Origin: Oceanicella sp. SM1341
GTDB lineage: Bacteria > Pseudomonadota > Alphaproteobacteria > Rhodobacterales > Rhodobacteraceae
Length of the DNA: 64,000 nucleotides
Assembly: GCF_003448965.1 (NCBI RefSeq)
Contig: NZ_QRGC01000012.1
Location: 62,001 to 126,000 of the forward strand
Direction: 5' to 3'
The position numbers were made by a program, and so were the translations under genes. Shown in pieces: positions 18,913 through 29,244 of this stretch. The notes under the pieces were generated by a model. That model did not search any database. It saw only the letters and a list, made by a program, of their open reading frames with translations, and was not told the origin of the DNA. Every line of letters starts with the position of its first letter. Position 1 is the first letter of the stretch.

Positions 18913-19647
18913 CTAACGGTTGGGAGAGCTTTCGGGAATGTCCGCTAGGCTCTTCCCAAGTTCCTCAAAGAAAATCTTCATGTATCTTTGTAAGTCGATC
19001 CAGAAAGGTTTTTGGATCGCAATGAAGGTAATATTAATAGATTTCCTGTTGCTTCTTCGAAATGCATCAAAATAGCCTTTGTGGAAATCATTGTCTATGC
19101 TGCGAGCGTTCTGAAACGTTTTCTCTATCTCGTCGGATGGGAGATTGAGGGAATTGTGCAGGATTGAATTCCGGTATTTTTTGAGGAAGGTGATATAAAG
19201 ATTTACCGTCTCCCAATCTTGATTTTCAGAGAGTGCCAATGCACTGATATAATTATTGATCTTATCGCCTTTAATGCGGTCGACTTTTATGCCCTTTGCC
19301 GAGGCGAATTTCTTCAGGGTCCCCTCGATGGTTGAGATATGCAGCGCCGTCAGCATCAAGGATTGGGAAGCGCTGGAGGATATCAGCTCATGAAAAATGT
19401 CTTCGTATTCGTCGTTTGATTTGGATGTGCGATGTTTTTCCAGAAGCTTCTCGAGCTCGAGGCCGGCGATCTCTACTCTCTGACGTAAAAGCTTGAGAAG
19501 TTCGTGGGTGTCGAACAAGTTTAGATCGAACGGGGATGTCGCGTTCTCAGGGTATATGAATGCGTCAAGATCTGCCAGATAGTCTCGGAAGTCATCGCTA
19601 AATCCTGCGCCGGCAAACTCTTCAAACGGATCTCTATCGTCTTCCAA
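18913..19647 (-). CDS. AT-rich HEPN-like protein of unknown role
   Basis: The 244-residue protein is not recognised as a named family. It is mostly helical and charged. It carries R159-N160-S-I-L-H164, an RNxxxH motif of the HEPN superfamily, whose members are often RNases in toxin-antitoxin and phage-defence systems. The motif sits after a predicted helix (NLYITFLKKY), as HEPN requires. Base composition is much AT-richer than either neighbour and codon use differs, suggesting acquisition from elsewhere. The start is TTG at 19647 with GGAGG about six bases upstream. It lies 22 bp behind lepA on the same strand and ends three bases from the CaiB stop. No antitoxin partner is adjacent. Confidence 0.75.
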   Translation of the reverse strand: MEDDRDPFEEFAGAGFSDDFRDYLADLDAFIYPENATSPFDLNLFDTHELLKLLRQRVEIAGLELEKLLEKHRTSKSNDEYEDIFHELISSSASQSLMLTALHISTIEGTLKKFASAKGIKVDRIKGDKINNYISALALSENQDWETVNLYITFLKKYRNSILHNSLNLPSDEIEKTFQNARSIDNDFHKGYFDAFRRSNRKSINITFIAIQKPFWIDLQRYMKIFFEELGKSLADIPESSPNR

Positions 19648-19669
19648 GTTTGCCTCCGCGAATAATTCA

Positions 19670-21469
<1,800 letters not shown>

Positions 21470-21502
21470 GGGATCGGCTTATGGGGCTGTTTCGGCAAGC
21501 CG

Positions 21503-22606
21503 TCAAGCGGGGTTCGCGGGCGCGGGGGCGGGCTTTCGGCGCGGCATCGCGGCGCGGCGGGCGAGGCGCCGGCGCAGGCTCTCGCGGGCCGCCGGCGGGC
21601 CGATGTCGATGGCGCAGACGCCGATGTCATGGTCGCGCCCGCGCACCGGCTGGGGGCCGAGCGCGCGCAGGGCGATGCCATGGGGCAGGGTGAGCCGGGC
21701 GGCGAGATCGGCCGAGATCAGCCGCGGCTCGTCCATCGCCCGGCACAGCTCCTCGATGCGGGCGGTGATGTTCACCGTGTCGCCGAAATAGGTGATCTTG
21801 TGGTGCTCCACCCCCACCTCGGCCACGATCACCGGCCCGCCGTGCAGGGCGGCGCGCAGGGCCGGCACCATGCCGAAGCGCGCCTGCCACCACTCGGCCC
21901 GGGCCTCCACCGCGGCGATGACATCGCGCAGGCAGGTGAGGCAGCGCGCGCCGTGCAGGCCCTCCTCCATCGGCCAGCTGATGATGACGGCATCGCCCAC
22001 CAGGTCCTCCACCGAGCCGCGGTTGGCGCGCACCGGCTCCTCCATGGCCGAGAACAGCGCCGAGAGCAGCTCCATCACCTTCAGGTCGCCATGCGCCTCG
22101 GCATAGGCGGAGGAGCCGGCAAGGTCGATGAACAGGAAGATGCGCTCCTCGCGCACCGGGCGGCGGTAGCGGCCGATGAGCAGGCTCTTGAAGCGGTGGT
22201 GGCCGATCAGGTCGCGCACCCGCAGGATGGCGATGATCAGCGTGCAGGTGACGAGGCCGTAGGCCACGCCGGTGATGCCGGGCAGGGCGGCGCCGCGCCA
22301 GTCGCTCAGCGACCAGCCGGCCGCCCAGATCACCGTGCCCACCGCCATGAAGCCGAGCGCGAGCATCAGGCCGTAGACCAGCGTCTCGACCAGCAGGTAG
22401 GCGAGGGTAGGCAGCTCGAGGATGCGCCGGCGCAGGCGGCGCAGGAAGAGGCCGCGCTCGAAGGCGATGATCGGCAGGCAGATGGCGGTGGCATAGACCG
22501 CCCCGCGCAGGGCGGTGTCGTAGACGACCCAGGAATAGAGCAGCCCGCTGCAGGCCACCGCCAGGGTGATGCCGATCCAGGGGTTGAGGGGCGGGCGAAT
22601 CTTCAT
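21503..22606 (-). CDS. Membrane-bound class III nucleotide cyclase
   Basis: The 367-residue protein has four to five hydrophobic segments in residues about 10-130, then a class III cyclase domain. IFLFIDLAGSSAYAE holds the first metal aspartate, DLVGDAVIISWP the second, and YFGDTVNITARIEEL the conserved asparagine region. The tail is rich in R, P and A. It is the second cyclase in the window; the two are not close paralogues. It probably makes cAMP in response to a membrane signal. It lies 33 bp upstream of lepA on the same strand. Confidence 0.86.
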   Translation of the reverse strand: MKIRPPLNPWIGITLAVACSGLLYSWVVYDTALRGAVYATAICLPIIAFERGLFLRRLRRRILELPTLAYLLVETLVYGLMLALGFMAVGTVIWAAGWSLSDWRGAALPGITGVAYGLVTCTLIIAILRVRDLIGHHRFKSLLIGRYRRPVREERIFLFIDLAGSSAYAEAHGDLKVMELLSALFSAMEEPVRANRGSVEDLVGDAVIISWPMEEGLHGARCLTCLRDVIAAVEARAEWWQARFGMVPALRAALHGGPVIVAEVGVEHHKITYFGDTVNITARIEELCRAMDEPRLISADLAARLTLPHGIALRALGPQPVRGRDHDIGVCAIDIGPPAARESLRRRLARRAAMPRRKPAPAPANPA

Positions 22607-22673
22607 TCAGGGGCCTGGGTCTGCGGCGGGGTCCGGAAATGGTGTAAACGCGGGCGCGGCCGCTTTCCAGCGC

Positions 22674-23498
22674 TCACCCCGCCGGCCGGGCGCGCCAGAG
22701 CTGCGGCGTAAGCGCCAGCGCGGGCTCCAGCGGCGGTGCGAGCTCCCAGGCGCCGGGGCGCCGCGCGGCGTCATGCAGGCGGAAGAGGCGCCAGTGCGCG
22801 GTGCGCTCGCGGGCCACCTCCAGCTCGTTGGCGGTGAGGAAGAACGGGCTCGCCGGGCCGCCTGCGGTGGTCTTGACCTCCAGCAGCCGCTCGGCGCCGG
22901 CGGGGGTGAAGGAGAGGATGTCATAGCCCGCGCCGTCGCCCAGCTCCTCGGACACCCAGAGCACCTTGCGCGCGAGGTCGGGCCGCCCGGCGCGGGTGAG
23001 GCCGTCGATCTCGTGGCGCAGCACCCGCTCCTCGCCCCAGCGGCCGAGGGCGCGGTTGCGGGCGTCCCGCGCGGCGGGGTCGACCTTGCGCACCAGCCGT
23101 TCCAGGTGCTCGGGGCGCGGCGCGGCAGGGCCCGGCGCGGGGGGCGGGCCGATCCACAGCCCGGGCGCCTCGGCGAGGCCGATGCCCGCCGTGGGTGCCG
23201 CCGGGGCCCAGGGCGCGAGCAGCCCGGGCCGGCTTGCCACTTCCGCCACAAGGGCGCGCTGGTAATTGGCTCGCGGCGCGTAGCCGCGCAGCCAGGGCAG
23301 GCTCAGCTCGGCCAGCACCGCGCTTACGTTGCACAGCTTGAACTCGATCGAGGTGCGCGTGCGCCCGGTGTGCGCCTGCAGTGCGCGGTTCCGCTCTGCC
23401 TTGTTGAAGCGGCGGCCGGCGAGATCATCGCTCAGCATCTGCTCGTAACTGTCGAGCAGCGCTGCGATTTGGTCTGCGCTCCATTCGTCTCTCGCCAT
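22674..23498 (-). CDS. DUF3883 protein with PD-(D/E)XK nuclease-like C-terminus
   Basis: The 274-residue protein has an N-terminal domain of the kind found beside HNH and DUF3883 domains (RTRTSIEFKLCNVSAVLAEL, then a WLRGYAPRANYQ-like block). A Pro/Ala-rich linker follows, and then DUF3883. In DUF3883 the order GRWGEERVLRHE, GDGAGYDILSF, LLEVKTT gives a glutamate, an aspartate and an E-x-K, the layout of PD-(D/E)XK nucleases. Such domains occur in restriction and defence genes. Here the gene is solitary, with no methylase or helicase nearby. Function is inferred. Confidence 0.78.
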   Translation of the reverse strand: MARDEWSADQIAALLDSYEQMLSDDLAGRRFNKAERNRALQAHTGRTRTSIEFKLCNVSAVLAELSLPWLRGYAPRANYQRALVAEVASRPGLLAPWAPAAPTAGIGLAEAPGLWIGPPPAPGPAAPRPEHLERLVRKVDPAARDARNRALGRWGEERVLRHEIDGLTRAGRPDLARKVLWVSEELGDGAGYDILSFTPAGAERLLEVKTTAGGPASPFFLTANELEVARERTAHWRLFRLHDAARRPGAWELAPPLEPALALTPQLWRARPAG

Positions 23499-23644
23499 CC
23501 CGGGATGCTGCCCTGCCGGGGGCGTTCCGTCCAGCCTCTTCGCAGCTGCGCGCGGCGTGCATAGCCGATATTGCAGCGCGGCAATTGACGGCGGCGCGGC
23601 GCGCGGGCATGCGGGAGGTTCGGGATCTTGCCAGGAGCGCGCCG

Positions 23645-24826
23645 ATGACCATGACCATCCAGGACGGCGCGCCGGCGCCCGATCTCCGCCGCGGCCTCGC
23701 GCTGGCGGTGCTGGTGCTGGCGGCCTTCGCCATCGGCACGGCGGAATTCGTGGTGATGGGCCTTCTGCCGGAAGTGGCGGCGGATCTCTCGGTCTCCATC
23801 CCCGCGGCGGGCATGCTGGTGACGGGCTACGCCCTCGGCGTGGTGCTCGGCGGGCCGCCGCTCGCCATCCTCACCGGGCGCATGGCCGACAAGCGCACGC
23901 TCACCCTGCTGGTGGCGGTGTTCGTGGCCGGCAACATCGCCTGCGCGCTGGCGCCGGACTACTGGTCTCTGCTGGTGGCGCGCTGCGTCACCGCCACGGT
24001 GCACGGCGCCTTCTTCGGCGCGGCGCTCACCGTCGCGGGCGGCCTCGCCCGGCCGGGGCGCGAGGGGCGGGCCATCGCGCTGGTGTTCTCCGGCGTCACC
24101 CTCGCCAACGTGGCGGGCGTGCCGCTGGGCACCATGCTGGGCCAATGGGCAGACTGGCGGGCGGTCTTCGGCGTGGTGGCGCTGATCGGCACCGTGGCGC
24201 TGGTGGGCATCCGCCTCGCGGTGCCGCGGGGCGTGGCCCGGCCGGGGGTGCGCATGCTGGGCGAGCTCACCGTGCTGCGTGACCGCGAGGTGCTGCGGGC
24301 GCTGGCCATCACCGTGTTCGGCTTCGGCGGCGTGTTCACGCTGTTCACCTATATCGCGCCCATTCTCACCGAGCGCTCGGGCCTCGCGCCCGAATGGGTG
24401 GGGCCCGTGCTCACGCTCATGGGGGTGGGGGCGACCTGCGGCCTCGCCCTCGCCGGCTGGATGGCGGACCGCTCGGCGCGCGGGGCGCTGCTGCTGCTTC
24501 TGGGCGCGCTGGTGGTGGCCTTCCTCGGCTTCGCGCTGTTCATGGACAATGCCGTGGCCGCGGTGGCCGGCGTGTTCCTCATCGCGGTCTTCGGCTTCGG
24601 CGCCACGGCCCCTCTGCAGAGCTTTGCCATGCAGGCGGCGGCCGCGGCCCCGCGGCTGGGCGGCACCTTCAACCAGAGCGCCTTCAACCTCGGCAATGCC
24701 GGGGGGGCGGCGCTCGGCGGCGGGCTGATCGGGCTCGGCGCCGGCTACGGCATGGTGGCAGTGGCCGCCGCACTGGTGGCCGCGGTGGCGATCCTGCTGC
24801 TGCTGGGCGCCCCCCGCCGGCGCTGA
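23645..24826 (+). CDS. MFS efflux transporter (AraJ/YdhP-like)
   Basis: The 393-residue protein has twelve hydrophobic segments and the hallmark TAEFVVMGLLPEVAADL near the first helix. It also has GYALGVVLGGPPLAILTGRMADKRT in the helix 2-3 loop. This is the drug/sugar efflux (DHA1) pattern of AraJ and YdhP. The ATG at 23645 has AGGAG nine bases upstream; an upstream in-frame start at 23585 lacks support. The substrate is unknown. The gene end is partly duplicated downstream. Confidence 0.87.
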   Translation: MTMTIQDGAPAPDLRRGLALAVLVLAAFAIGTAEFVVMGLLPEVAADLSVSIPAAGMLVTGYALGVVLGGPPLAILTGRMADKRTLTLLVAVFVAGNIACALAPDYWSLLVARCVTATVHGAFFGAALTVAGGLARPGREGRAIALVFSGVTLANVAGVPLGTMLGQWADWRAVFGVVALIGTVALVGIRLAVPRGVARPGVRMLGELTVLRDREVLRALAITVFGFGGVFTLFTYIAPILTERSGLAPEWVGPVLTLMGVGATCGLALAGWMADRSARGALLLLLGALVVAFLGFALFMDNAVAAVAGVFLIAVFGFGATAPLQSFAMQAAAAAPRLGGTFNQSAFNLGNAGGAALGGGLIGLGAGYGMVAVAAALVAAVAILLLLGAPRRR

Positions 24827-24862
24827 GCCGGCACAATATCACGAGCGCCGGCGCTGAACCGG
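24815..24862 (+). repeat. Direct repeat of the MFS gene end
   Basis: The 17-mer at 24815-24831, which includes the TGA stop, recurs at 24846-24862 with one mismatch, 31 bp apart. Confidence 0.8.
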
Positions 24863-24885
24863 CTCGGCACCGGGCGCACCGGCGC

Positions 24886-25497
24886 TCAGCGCGCCACCAG
24901 TGCCGCCGCGGCGCCGGCCATCGCGAGGCTGCTGCCCCGGCTCACCGCCCGCGCCGCGCGCGGCGTGGTGAACAGCCGGCGCGCCCGGGCGGCGAGAATC
25001 GCGTAGCCCCCCATCACCGTGGTGAGCGTGACGATGACCGTGAGCGCGAGCTCGGCGTAGCCCGCCGGGGTGATCGCCTCCACGTCCACCACCGTGGGCA
25101 GCAGGGCGAGGAAGAACACCATCGCCTTGGGGTTGCCCAGGTTGATCGACAGGCCGGTGAGGTAGAGCCGCCAGCCGCGCTCGGCCGGGGCGGGGCCCCC
25201 GGCGCGCAGGCCGGGGGCGGCGCGCCACAGCTTCCAGGCCATCCGGAGCAGGTAGGCGGCACCGGCCCAGCGGATCACGGTGAAGACCGGCCCCAGCGTG
25301 GCCGCCAGCGCCGCGAGGCCGGTGACCGCGAGGGTGAGCCAGCACAGCGCGCCGGTGAGGAAACCGGCGATGAAGGCCGGCGTGCCGCGCGGGCCGCGCA
25401 CCAGCACGCGCGAGATCACCGCCGTCACCCCCGGGCCGGGCACGATCAGCACTGCGAGATAGGCGAGCGCGAAGACGAGAAGCGAGGAGAGCGGCAT
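24886..25497 (-). CDS. LysE/RhtB family amino-acid exporter
   Basis: The 203-residue membrane protein has five to six hydrophobic segments and the family signature VPGPGVTAVISR near the N-terminus. GLSINLGNPKAMVFFLALLP, the conserved NPK region, is also present. Members export lysine, threonine, homoserine or similar compounds. The start at 25497 gives the family N-terminus MPLSSLLVFALAYLAVLI. It is convergent with the MFS gene. Export of a cationic amino acid would fit the neighbouring ornithine decarboxylase, but that link is speculative. Confidence 0.86.
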   Translation of the reverse strand: MPLSSLLVFALAYLAVLIVPGPGVTAVISRVLVRGPRGTPAFIAGFLTGALCWLTLAVTGLAALAATLGPVFTVIRWAGAAYLLRMAWKLWRAAPGLRAGGPAPAERGWRLYLTGLSINLGNPKAMVFFLALLPTVVDVEAITPAGYAELALTVIVTLTTVMGGYAILAARARRLFTTPRAARAVSRGSSLAMAGAAAALVAR

Positions 25498-25663
25498 GGC
25501 AGGGCACCTGTGCTGGGCGCGCGGGCTGCCGGCCATCGCGGGTGGCTGCGTGCGGGGAGGCGCGCGCAGGGAGTTGCGCGCCCGGTCACTGCAGCAGAAA
25601 CGACAGCGCCGCGCAAGGCCATTGGCCCGCGCGGCGCCGGAGGCAGGCCTCGGCCCCCTCGTG

Positions 25664-26839
25664 TCAGATGCACATCACCTCGAGCGGGGGGAAGCCGTTG
25701 AACCCCACCGAGGAGTAGCTGGAAGTGTAGGCGCCGCAGTTGCGGATGATCACCTTGTCGCCGGCGCGCAGGTTCACCGGCAGCTGCACCGGGCGCTTCT
25801 CGTAGAGCACGTCGGCGCTGTCGCAGGACGGGCCGGCGAGAATGCAGGCCGAGGTCGCCTCGCCGTCATGGGGCGTGACGAACTGGTAGCGGATCGCCTC
25901 GTCCATGGTCTCGGCGAGACCGGAGAACTTGCCGATGTCGAGGTAGACCCAGCGCACCAGGTCGTCCTCGCGCTTCTTCGAGGTGAGCAGCACCTCGCAG
26001 GCGATGGCGCCGGCCTCGGCCACCAGGCCGCGGCCCGGCTCGGCCATCACCCGCTCCACGGCGCCGAAACGGGCGCGCACGTGGCGCATCACCTCGGCCG
26101 CGTAGCTGGCCGGGGCGGGGATGTCCTCGCCGTAGAAGGCGGGGAAGCCGCCGCCGATGTTGAGCAGGTTCAGCGCGAAGCCGGCCTCGCGCGCCGCGGT
26201 CCAGGTGCGGGCCACGGCGTCGAGCGGGGTGCACCACATCGCCGGGTCACGGGTCTGCGAGCCGACATGGAAGCTGATGCCCACCGGGGAGAGGCCGAGG
26301 TCGCGGGCGACGCCCATCAGGCGGATCGCCTCGTCGCCGCCGCAGCCGAACTTGCGCGACAGCGGCCAGTCGGCCTCGGATTCCTCGATCAGCAGGCGGA
26401 TGTAGACCTCGGCGCCCGGCGCGTGCTCGGCGATCTTCTCCAGCTCTTCCTCGGCGTCGGCCGCGAAGAGGGTGATGCCGGCGGCATGGGCGAAGGTGAT
26501 GTCGGAGACCTTCTTCACCGTGTTGCCGAAGGAGATGTGCTCGGGCCGGGCGCCGAGGCCCAGACAGAGCTCGATCTCGCCCCGGGAGGCGGCGTCGAAA
26601 TGCGAGCCGGAGGCCACCAGGCGCTCGACGATCTCGCGGGTCGGGTTCGCCTTCACGGCGTAGTGGATCGCGGCCTCGCCGAGGCCGGCCTTCAGGGCGT
26701 GGTACTGGGTTTCGACGGCGTCGATGTCGAGCACCAGCGTCGGGCGGTCAAAGCTCGAAACGGCAATGAACTCTTCCACGCGTCGGGGTGCAGAAAGGCG
26801 CACGGGGGCCGAAGCCGCCCAGGCTACGTTCGCGTTCAT
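25664..26839 (-). CDS. Ornithine/lysine decarboxylase, alanine-racemase fold
   Basis: The 391-residue PLP enzyme is of the eukaryotic-like type. The PLP lysine is in HYAVKAN near residue 60, VMAEPGRGLV holds the phosphate-binding loop, and the substrate-site cysteine lies in GPSCDSADVLYE. The dimer-completing NCGAYTSSYSSVGFNGF segment is near the end. It makes putrescine (or cadaverine), the precursor for SpeE encoded at 42101. Start candidates are 26839, 26845 and 26851; 26839 has GGAG at a suitable distance. The upstream region is long and structured. Confidence 0.92.
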   Translation of the reverse strand: MNANVAWAASAPVRLSAPRRVEEFIAVSSFDRPTLVLDIDAVETQYHALKAGLGEAAIHYAVKANPTREIVERLVASGSHFDAASRGEIELCLGLGARPEHISFGNTVKKVSDITFAHAAGITLFAADAEEELEKIAEHAPGAEVYIRLLIEESEADWPLSRKFGCGGDEAIRLMGVARDLGLSPVGISFHVGSQTRDPAMWCTPLDAVARTWTAAREAGFALNLLNIGGGFPAFYGEDIPAPASYAAEVMRHVRARFGAVERVMAEPGRGLVAEAGAIACEVLLTSKKREDDLVRWVYLDIGKFSGLAETMDEAIRYQFVTPHDGEATSACILAGPSCDSADVLYEKRPVQLPVNLRAGDKVIIRNCGAYTSSYSSVGFNGFPPLEVMCI

Positions 26840-26908
26840 GGTCATCTCCATCAGACCTGGCCCGATCACGGACCACACGTTCCAAAAGAGACGTTACCGT
26901 CGCTACGT

Positions 26909-26922
26909 AAACACTGGTGTTT
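26909..26922. promoter_or_regulatory. Palindrome in the ornithine decarboxylase upstream region
   Basis: AAACAC and GTGTTT are separated by two bases, about 70 bp before the decarboxylase start. It may be a repressor site or part of an RNA leader. Confidence 0.4.
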
Positions 26923-26990
26923 GCCAGGCCAGAGGCGCGTGCGTTGGCGTCGTAGGCGGGGATATGGGGCAATTCGCCGACTCGCGCAAG

Positions 26991-27019
26991 AAGTTTTCGG
27001 GGCGGGTCCGAAAAAACTT
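26991..27019 (-). terminator. Hairpin downstream of the phosphatase gene
   Basis: AAGTTTTCGG at 26991-27000 pairs with CCGAAAAAACTT at 27008-27019, with a two-base bulge and a seven-base loop. It lies 37 bp past the phosphatase stop on that strand and could end its transcript, or lie in the decarboxylase leader. Confidence 0.45.
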
Positions 27020-27056
27020 GTGCGAGCTTGGTTAACCTTCTGGTGTCAAATGCCTT

Positions 27057-27554
27057 TTACCGGATTCCCGCCCCCGTCTGCCGCCCGTCCCGGCGCAGGG
27101 CGAGCCCGTGTTCCTCCGCCACGGCACGACAGCCGGCGGTCACCAGGTCGAGCACGGTCTCGAAGCCGGAGGGGCCGCCGTAATAGGGGTCGGGCACGTC
27201 GCGGCGCGGCTGGTCGGGCAGGTAGTCGAGCAGCCGGCAGACGCGGGCGCGGCTGTTTGCCGGGCGCTGCGCCTCGAGGTCGGAGAGATTGTCGGAATCC
27301 ATGGCGAGGATCAGGTCGAAGCGCTCGAAATCGCCGGGTCGCAGCTTTCGGGCGCGCTGGGTGTCGAGGTCGATCCCGCGGGCCCGGGCGGCGGCGCGCA
27401 TGCGCGGGTCCGGCAGGTCGCCCTGGTGCCAGCCGCCGATGCCCGCGCTGTCGATCTCGGCCGCACCCGGGGCGAGCAGGGCCTCCATCACCCCCTGTGC
27501 CGCGGGCGAGCGGCAGATGTTTCCCAGGCAGACGAAGAGGATGCGGGTGGTCAT
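27057..27554 (-). CDS. Low-molecular-weight protein-tyrosine phosphatase
   Basis: The 165-residue enzyme has the P-loop C9-LGNIC-R15-S at the N-terminus and the general-acid loop D122-P-Y-Y about 110 residues later, both complete. It dephosphorylates phosphotyrosine. No exopolysaccharide tyrosine kinase is adjacent, so a general role is assumed. It is divergent from the sirtuin gene. Confidence 0.94.
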   Translation of the reverse strand: MTTRILFVCLGNICRSPAAQGVMEALLAPGAAEIDSAGIGGWHQGDLPDPRMRAAARARGIDLDTQRARKLRPGDFERFDLILAMDSDNLSDLEAQRPANSRARVCRLLDYLPDQPRRDVPDPYYGGPSGFETVLDLVTAGCRAVAEEHGLALRRDGRQTGAGIR

Positions 27555-27695
27555 GCGGATCTCCGGCAGTTAGCGTCGGGCCCGAGGTTAGAGCGAAACC
27601 GGCCCGGACGGAAACAGCCCGATCGGTTCCGGTCTGACATGTTGCAACGGGGCAGGGCGCTCGCGGGCGGCCCCGCCCCGGCGGGAGGCTGCGGG

Positions 27696-28391
27696 ATGGT
27701 CGGGAGCATCGTGATACTCACCGGGGCGGGCGTGTCGGCGGAATCGGGGCTCGGCACGTTCCGCGACGCGGGCGGGCTCTGGACCCGCTATCCGCTGGAG
27801 GACGTGGCGACCCCCGAGGGCTATGCGCGCGACCCCGGGCTGGTGCTGGAGTTCTACTCCGCCCGCCGCGAGAACTGCCGCACCGCCGCACCCAACGCCG
27901 CCCATCGCGCGCTGGCGGAGCTGGAGGCGGGCTGGGGCGGCGAGCTGCTGCTCGTCACCCAGAACATCGACGACCTGCACGAGCGCGCGGGCTCGCGCCG
28001 GCTGCTGCACATGCATGGCGAGCTGATGAGATGCCTCTGCGCCGCCTGCGGCCACCGCTGGCCCTCCGACGCGCCGATGCAGGAGCAGGACCGCTGCCCG
28101 GCCTGCGGCGCGGCCCGGGTGCGGCCGGACGTGGTGTGGTTCGGCGAGTACCCCTATCACATGGAGGAGATCTGGGCGTCGCTGGCGCGGGCCGATCTCT
28201 TCGTCTCCATCGGCACCTCGGGCAATGTCTACCCCGCCGCCGGCTTCGTGCAGGACGCGGCCCGGCGCGGGGCGCGCACGCTGGAGCTGAACCTCGAGCC
28301 CTCCGAGGGCGTGAGCGATTTCGACGAGGCCCGCGCCGGCCCGGCCAGCAGGCTCGTGCCGGAGTGGGTGGCGGAGATGCTGGGGCGCTGA
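27696..28391 (+). CDS. cobB: NAD-dependent protein deacylase (sirtuin, CobB type)
   Basis: The 231-residue protein has the NAD-binding GAGVSAESG at residues 10-18, TQNIDDLHERAG at 88-99, catalytic H107, and zinc cysteines C115, C118, C134 and C137. Y54 and R57 form the Y-x-x-R pair that in SIRT5-like class III sirtuins recognises succinyl- and malonyl-lysine, so desuccinylation as well as deacetylation is likely. The ATG at 27696 follows GGGAGG. The open frame extends far upstream without family similarity. Confidence 0.93.
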   Translation: MVGSIVILTGAGVSAESGLGTFRDAGGLWTRYPLEDVATPEGYARDPGLVLEFYSARRENCRTAAPNAAHRALAELEAGWGGELLLVTQNIDDLHERAGSRRLLHMHGELMRCLCAACGHRWPSDAPMQEQDRCPACGAARVRPDVVWFGEYPYHMEEIWASLARADLFVSIGTSGNVYPAAGFVQDAARRGARTLELNLEPSEGVSDFDEARAGPASRLVPEWVAEMLGR

Positions 28392-28544
28392 GCGACGGGG
28401 TGTCGCCGCCTGGGCCCGCCCGGGGTCCCGAGGGCCGGACGCCGGCGCGCAGGGGCCCGGTGCCGGGCGGGATGTCGGCCCGCCGGGGCCGGAACGGATC
28501 GCCGGGACGGCCGGGTTCCGCTGGCTGCGTGCGGCCGGATCGGC

Positions 28545-29015
28545 CTACGGGTTCTGCGGAGCGGGCGGCGGGATCTCGCCCGCGTGCTGCGGGGTGACGC
28601 GCAGCTCCAGCGCGATCCGTGCGCCGCTCTCGAACTGCAGGGTGACGGGGATGGTCTCGCCGTCCTGCAGCGGGGCGGCGAGGCCCATGAACATCAGGTG
28701 CAGCCCGCCGCGCTCGAGCACCGCGCTGCCGCCGGGCGGCAGGGGCAGGCCCTCGTCGATGGCGCGCATGCGGGCGATGCCGTCGGACATCTCGTGGCCG
28801 TGCAGCTCGGTGCGCTTCGCCACCGGGCTCTCGGCGCCGGTGAGCCGGTCGGGCGTGCTGCCCTCGTTGCGGATCACCATGTAAGCCGCACCCGACATCG
28901 GGTTCGCCACCACCGCGTAGGCGCCCTCCACGCGGATGTCCTGCGCCGCGGCAGGCCCGGCGAGGGGCAGGGCGGCAAGCGCCGCGAGGGCGCCGGCCAG
29001 CAGGATGTTTTTCAT
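28545..29015 (-). CDS. Periplasmic copper chaperone PCu(A)C
   Basis: The 156-residue protein has a signal peptide (cleavage after GPAAAQ or nearby). It carries the copper-binding set H72-x10-M83-x22-H106-x-M108, close to the PCu(A)C consensus. These proteins deliver Cu(I) to the CuA site of cytochrome c oxidase. The C-terminus is Pro-rich. A Sco-type partner is not adjacent. Confidence 0.92.
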   Translation of the reverse strand: MKNILLAGALAALAALPLAGPAAAQDIRVEGAYAVVANPMSGAAYMVIRNEGSTPDRLTGAESPVAKRTELHGHEMSDGIARMRAIDEGLPLPPGGSAVLERGGLHLMFMGLAAPLQDGETIPVTLQFESGARIALELRVTPQHAGEIPPPAPQNP

Positions 29016-29244
29016 CTTCGGTCTCCTCCCCCCGGGGCTCCGGCGCGATGCGCAGGCCCGGGCCCCGCACTATCGGGGAGGTGCGGGGATCTCGCAAGCC
29101 CGGGGTGCCTCGCCCCGAAGGAGAGGAAAGGACAGCCCCGGACCGGCGGATACAAGCGGCCCGGAGGGGCGGGTTGAAAGGCGCCGGGAGGCCGAGTGGA
29201 CACCGGGACCGGCCGGAGATGTTCCGAAGGCCCCCGGCCAGACG

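Noticed and set aside
18913-19647. Genomic island or prophage around the AT-rich gene
   Set aside because: The compositional shift is confined to one gene. No integrase, flanking repeat or tRNA was seen, so only single-gene transfer is suggested.
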